From contig JBGAWA010000122.1 in the NCBI GenBank assembly GCA_044227805.1, forward strand, positions 1-9,820: 9,820 nucleotides of DNA, in the 5' to 3' direction. This stretch comes from JACCZZ01 sp044227805. Lineage in GTDB: Bacteria > Bacteroidota > Bacteroidia > Chitinophagales > UBA10324. Positions 7,086 to 9,820 of this stretch are shown in pieces. The notes below the pieces were generated by a model. It was not told the origin of the DNA and ran no database searches. It was given only the letters and a program-made list of their open reading frames with translations. Within the stretch, counting starts at the first letter, position 1. Every line of letters begins with the position of its first letter. Position numbers and translations under genes: made by a program.

Positions 7086-7279
7086 TTGAATGGTTTCTCC
7101 CGTCAATGATGGGAGATGAAAAGGGAACCCCGTGAAATCCGGGGACAGTTCCCGCTGCTGTGATTCCGGCTGGTAATAATCCAACCAAATATTTTTGACC
7201 TCTGCTGCCACTGTTACCGCAAAGGGTGATGGGAAGGCCGTCAAAAAAAACCGGATAAGTCAGAAGACCTGCCAGTCAA
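7086..7279 (+). promoter_or_regulatory. Cobalamin riboswitch
   Basis: The order of conserved blocks is that of the B12 element. A closing stem TTGAATGG (7086-7093) pairs with CCAGTCAA (7272-7279). A TCTCCC/GGGAGA hairpin lies at 7096-7116, then AAAAGGGAA (7120-7128). A CCCCG...CGGGG hairpin follows with GTGAAATCC in its loop, then CCCGCTGCTGTGAT (7153-7166), GCCACTG (7206-7212), TGGGAAGG (near 7230) and the B12 box AGTCAGAAGACCTGCC (7258-7273). The family binds adenosylcobalamin or related forms and lowers expression of the downstream gene. Here that gene is a TonB-dependent receptor of the BtuB kind, so the pairing of switch and target is consistent. The boundary between aptamer and expression platform is approximate. 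Confidence 0.95.
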
Positions 7280-7373
7280 CTCAATCAATGCTTCGGGAAA
7301 AAGCTGAGATGAGTAATACCTGCTCATTTCTTTCCACTTAGCCATATTATTCACGACGGTGCGGGTAACACCG
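7280..7373 (+). promoter_or_regulatory. Candidate expression platform of the cobalamin riboswitch
   Basis: Three possible hairpins lie between the aptamer and the start codon. CTCA/GCTT (7280-7283, 7290-7293) pairs with AAGC/TGAG (7301-7308). ATGAG (7309-7313) pairs with CTCAT (7323-7327). CGGTG (7357-7361) pairs with CACCG (7369-7373), ending 14 nt before the ATG at 7388. The CTCA segments at 7280 and 7323 can each pair with either GAG, so alternative folds are possible. No U-run follows any stem, so translation control near the start codon looks more likely than transcription termination; this is inference. Confidence 0.4.
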
Positions 7374-7387
7374 ATGAAAAATTGATT

Positions 7388-9601
7388 ATGATACAAAACT
7401 GCCTGGAGCGGCTATTATTAATTTCCATATTGATGGCCGCCTGTTATGCATCTGTAATGGCACAGGAAAAGGACTCTGTTAGTGCTTATCCGCTGCAGGA
7501 AATAATTGTCACGGCCACCAGGACGGCTAAGGACGTAAATGCCACCGGCAGGGAAGTCACCGTCATCACTGCGCAAGAGATTGAACAAAGCGGAGCCCAG
7601 ACACTTGCCGCACTGTTATCCGGTTATGCAGGAATTTCTGTTATCGGCACCGGTCAGAATCCGGGGATGACGCAAACGCTTTTTATGCGTGGCACGGCTG
7701 GAAACCAGGTTGTGATTATGATGGACGGCATTCCCGTCAGTGATCCATCTTCCACTAATAATGCGCTTGACCTGAATGAGCTGCCGCTGACGAATATAGA
7801 ACAGGTTGAGATTGTGAGAGGCTCCCACAGCACGCTGTATGGTTCTTCCGCAATTGGAGGGGCGATTAACATCATCACCCGCGGAAAAGAATCACCCGGA
7901 TTTCATACAGGAGTAGGTGTTACGGCAGGTGTATTTGGAAGTGAGACAGCACAACTCGAAGAGAATATTTTCCTGAACTATACTTTTAAGAATGGCTTAT
8001 ATGCCAATATCGACGCTTTTAACACCCATGTAAACGGGCTGGACGCTACGATTGATACGTCAACTTTCTCCGCCGACTTCCGGAGCTTTGATCAGGATGA
8101 TTTTAGCCAGCAAAGAATTGGTGCCAAACTGGGCTTCACGAATAACCACCTGGATATGGCCGCTGCCTATAGCTTTACCTATTCGGCTGCTGACTATGAC
8201 AAGGCAGGGTTTAAATTCCGTTCTTTCGACATACCGACCAGTCTTTATGATGGTGACAGCACAAGAATCTTTACAAAAAGAAATTTCATTTCGTGTAATG
8301 CGACCTATCATTTTAACAAGGATTTTGACCTGCAATTCTCCGGAGGCTATACCACGTTGCATCGAAATTCTGTAGATGATTCATCCATTATTAATGCAGC
8401 AGGTATCAATGATCATACATATGCTGACGGGCTGTATGAGGGCAATGAGCTGAACCATGAGTTGCTCGCACATTACCAAAGGAAACATGTATTGCTGACG
8501 GCCGGAACCGGATTCAATCGCGAAACGATGACATCAGCCACACATTATTTCAATAGTGCTTACGCCTACGAATTAGTAAGCGACCTTGACACACTGGATT
8601 TGCAGTCAACGATGTTTAACTTTTTTGCGCAAGCAGATATGGACGGTGCTATGCTGGCACCGGCTCTCAGGAAGCTGAACATCCTGATGGGTGCGCGGTA
8701 TAATCATCATGATTTGTTTGGGAGCACGGTAGTATATGAGTTGAATCCTTCGTATCTCATCGGACAGCATACAAGAATATACGCATCCTATTCAACGGGA
8801 TTCAATGCGCCTTCCCTATATCAGCTGTATGCACCCGATATGTATTATACATCTGATATCACCCGCGGTAATCCTTTGCTGCAGGCGGAGTATTCCGGTT
8901 CCGCAGAGTTGGGCATGAAATTCTTTCCAAATCAGCAAATCAACTATGGTTTTTCCTTCTACACTACAACTGTTCAACATTCCATTGAATATGTTTACCT
9001 GTGGGATAAAAATATTCCGGTCAGTGAGCTGGGGCAGGATATTTACCGGGACGATTTTCGGGGCGATACCTACATCAATGCGGGCACACAACACAGTTGG
9101 GGTGCAGCGGCTTACTGTTCTTTGCCAATACGAAAGTGGCTCCTGGCGGATGCCAGCATAAGTCTTGTAAAAGGCAGCTTAACGTATGATGCCGGTGATA
9201 TTGACACCCTCCACACGGAAGGCAATCACGTACAGCTATATAGTAATGGTGCCTTTCCTGTTTCCGTGGTGGAAACCAAAGGGTTGGTGAGGAGACCTTC
9301 TACCGCGAATGTTGGAATCACTGTCGTACCGTTCCGAAATACCAGCGTCAGGCTGGCTGAAAGATGGTCAGGCAGTTACAATGATATTTACTATGATTAT
9401 GCGCTTGGACCTTATGGCGCGCTGAATGCTGTTCCGCTCAAAGGTTATTTCCTTACTGACATACTGATGAAATACAGATTGAATGATCACTTCGGCGCAT
9501 CACTGAAAGTGGAAAATATTTTCAATGCATCCTATACCGAAATCAGGGGATTCGCTACGAAAGGAATTGGTTTGTACGTATCCTTTAATGCGGCCTTTTA
9601 A
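7388..9601 (+). CDS. btuB: TonB-dependent vitamin B12 receptor (BtuB-like)
   Basis: 737 residues. The signal peptide (MIQNCLERLLLISILMAACYASVMA) would be cleaved before Gln26. A TonB-box-like segment, LQEIIVTATRT (36-46), leads into the plug domain (to about 165): VTVITAQEIEQSG, FMRGTAGNQVVIMMDGIPVSDPS, then NIEQVEIVRGSHSTLYGSSAIGGAINIITR. The rest is a 22-strand-type barrel with alternating aromatic and polar residues, ending in GIGLYVSFNAAF with the terminal Phe typical of outer-membrane barrels. There is no N-terminal CarboxypepD_reg-like domain, unlike the receptor at the left edge. The cobalamin riboswitch in its leader is the main reason for assigning B12 or another corrinoid as substrate. 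The frame opens at a TTG at 7382, two codons earlier, but ATG 7388 is preferred. No btuF, btuC or btuD is visible within the window; they could lie to the right. Confidence 0.92.
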   Translation: MIQNCLERLLLISILMAACYASVMAQEKDSVSAYPLQEIIVTATRTAKDVNATGREVTVITAQEIEQSGAQTLAALLSGYAGISVIGTGQNPGMTQTLFMRGTAGNQVVIMMDGIPVSDPSSTNNALDLNELPLTNIEQVEIVRGSHSTLYGSSAIGGAINIITRGKESPGFHTGVGVTAGVFGSETAQLEENIFLNYTFKNGLYANIDAFNTHVNGLDATIDTSTFSADFRSFDQDDFSQQRIGAKLGFTNNHLDMAAAYSFTYSAADYDKAGFKFRSFDIPTSLYDGDSTRIFTKRNFISCNATYHFNKDFDLQFSGGYTTLHRNSVDDSSIINAAGINDHTYADGLYEGNELNHELLAHYQRKHVLLTAGTGFNRETMTSATHYFNSAYAYELVSDLDTLDLQSTMFNFFAQADMDGAMLAPALRKLNILMGARYNHHDLFGSTVVYELNPSYLIGQHTRIYASYSTGFNAPSLYQLYAPDMYYTSDITRGNPLLQAEYSGSAELGMKFFPNQQINYGFSFYTTTVQHSIEYVYLWDKNIPVSELGQDIYRDDFRGDTYINAGTQHSWGAAAYCSLPIRKWLLADASISLVKGSLTYDAGDIDTLHTEGNHVQLYSNGAFPVSVVETKGLVRRPSTANVGITVVPFRNTSVRLAERWSGSYNDIYYDYALGPYGALNAVPLKGYFLTDILMKYRLNDHFGASLKVENIFNASYTEIRGFATKGIGLYVSFNAAF

Positions 9602-9820
9602 GCAAATTGAAGTGACTGCTTACTGTGTGTGAATCATACGGAGCAGATGAATTGTTTATCCGGCTTTTTATCAGGTTAAATCGCCGGGTTGTTTCAGCTG
9701 TACCGTCTTATTCAGGTATAAGTATCAGTGAGTTTAATACGGGCAGCGTATCTTTTCGGGGTTGCGAAACATTTTCGTTTTTGATAAACCCACATTTTGC
9801 ATTTCAAAACGGCAACGGGT
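9602..9820. other. Non-coding tail after btuB
   Basis: 219 nt with no convincing open frame. It contains a weak hairpin (9658-9664 with 9683-9689, loop 18 nt, no U-run) and copy 2 of the 30-bp dispersed repeat at the very edge. The next gene, if any, begins outside the window. Confidence 0.4.
9791..9820 (+). repeat. Dispersed 30-bp repeat, copy 2 (may continue past the edge)
   Basis: Same orientation as 6897-6926 and identical at 26 of 30 positions. It is cut by the window end, so its full length is unknown. It lies 189 nt downstream of the btuB stop. Confidence 0.6.

Noticed and set aside
7062..7244. 60-codon minus-strand open frame over the riboswitch
   Set aside because: The stretch is explained by the conserved cobalamin aptamer on the plus strand.
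9658..9689. Inverted repeat with CCGGC/GCCGG core downstream of btuB, as a possible terminator
   Set aside because: Short stem, 18-nt loop and no following T-run; the only T-run is inside the loop.
1..9820. CRISPR arrays, tRNA or rRNA genes, insertion-sequence ends, prophage genes
   Set aside because: None was seen on reading through both strands; the genes are ordinary single-copy functions apart from the 30-bp repeat pair.

Overview
The window reads as chromosomal DNA of a free-living Bacteroidota bacterium, probably near the Chitinophagales/Saprospirales, although the exact clade is an inference. Four things support this. There is a delta-60-repeat protein with a C-terminal type IX secretion (T9SS) sorting domain. 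There are two TonB-dependent receptors, one of them with the N-terminal CarboxypepD_reg-like domain usual in this phylum. Several genes are preceded by TAnnTTTG-type -7 boxes. Classical Shine-Dalgarno sites are mostly absent.

Layout: (1) 1-525, minus strand: the first 175 codons of a TonB-dependent receptor that runs off the left edge. It probably starts at a TTG just downstream of a good Bacteroidota promoter. (2) 526-905: a gene-poor divergent spacer with one promoter facing each way. (3) 906-1391, plus: a small membrane-anchored protein of unknown function. (4) 1461-2735, minus: aspartokinase with a GTG start. (5) 2910-3380, minus: a GNAT acetyltransferase of the spermidine/thialysine type. 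(6) 3512-5104, minus: a secreted seven-unit delta-60 protein with a T9SS C-terminal domain. (7) 5362-6408, plus: class I fructose-1,6-bisphosphatase. (8) 6419-6821, minus: a broken RNase HI gene. (9) 7073-9601, plus: a promoter, a cobalamin riboswitch and a BtuB-like TonB-dependent receptor. (10) 9602-9820: a non-coding tail.

Most genes are unrelated housekeeping functions in single-gene units: amino-acid biosynthesis, gluconeogenesis and acetylation. The clearest functional unit is the riboswitch plus receptor, which is expected to switch off vitamin B12 uptake when the cell has enough adenosylcobalamin.

Two observations stand out. The RNase HI gene lacks about 59 nt in its core; the deletion removes a segment equivalent to E. 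coli residues 27-46 and shifts the frame, while all four catalytic acids remain encoded. A 30-bp sequence upstream of the riboswitch (6897-6926) recurs at 26 of 30 positions at the right edge (9791-9820), so the two copies bracket the riboswitch/receptor unit. I see no CRISPR array, tRNA, rRNA, insertion sequence or prophage. I found no convincing undescribed multi-gene system.
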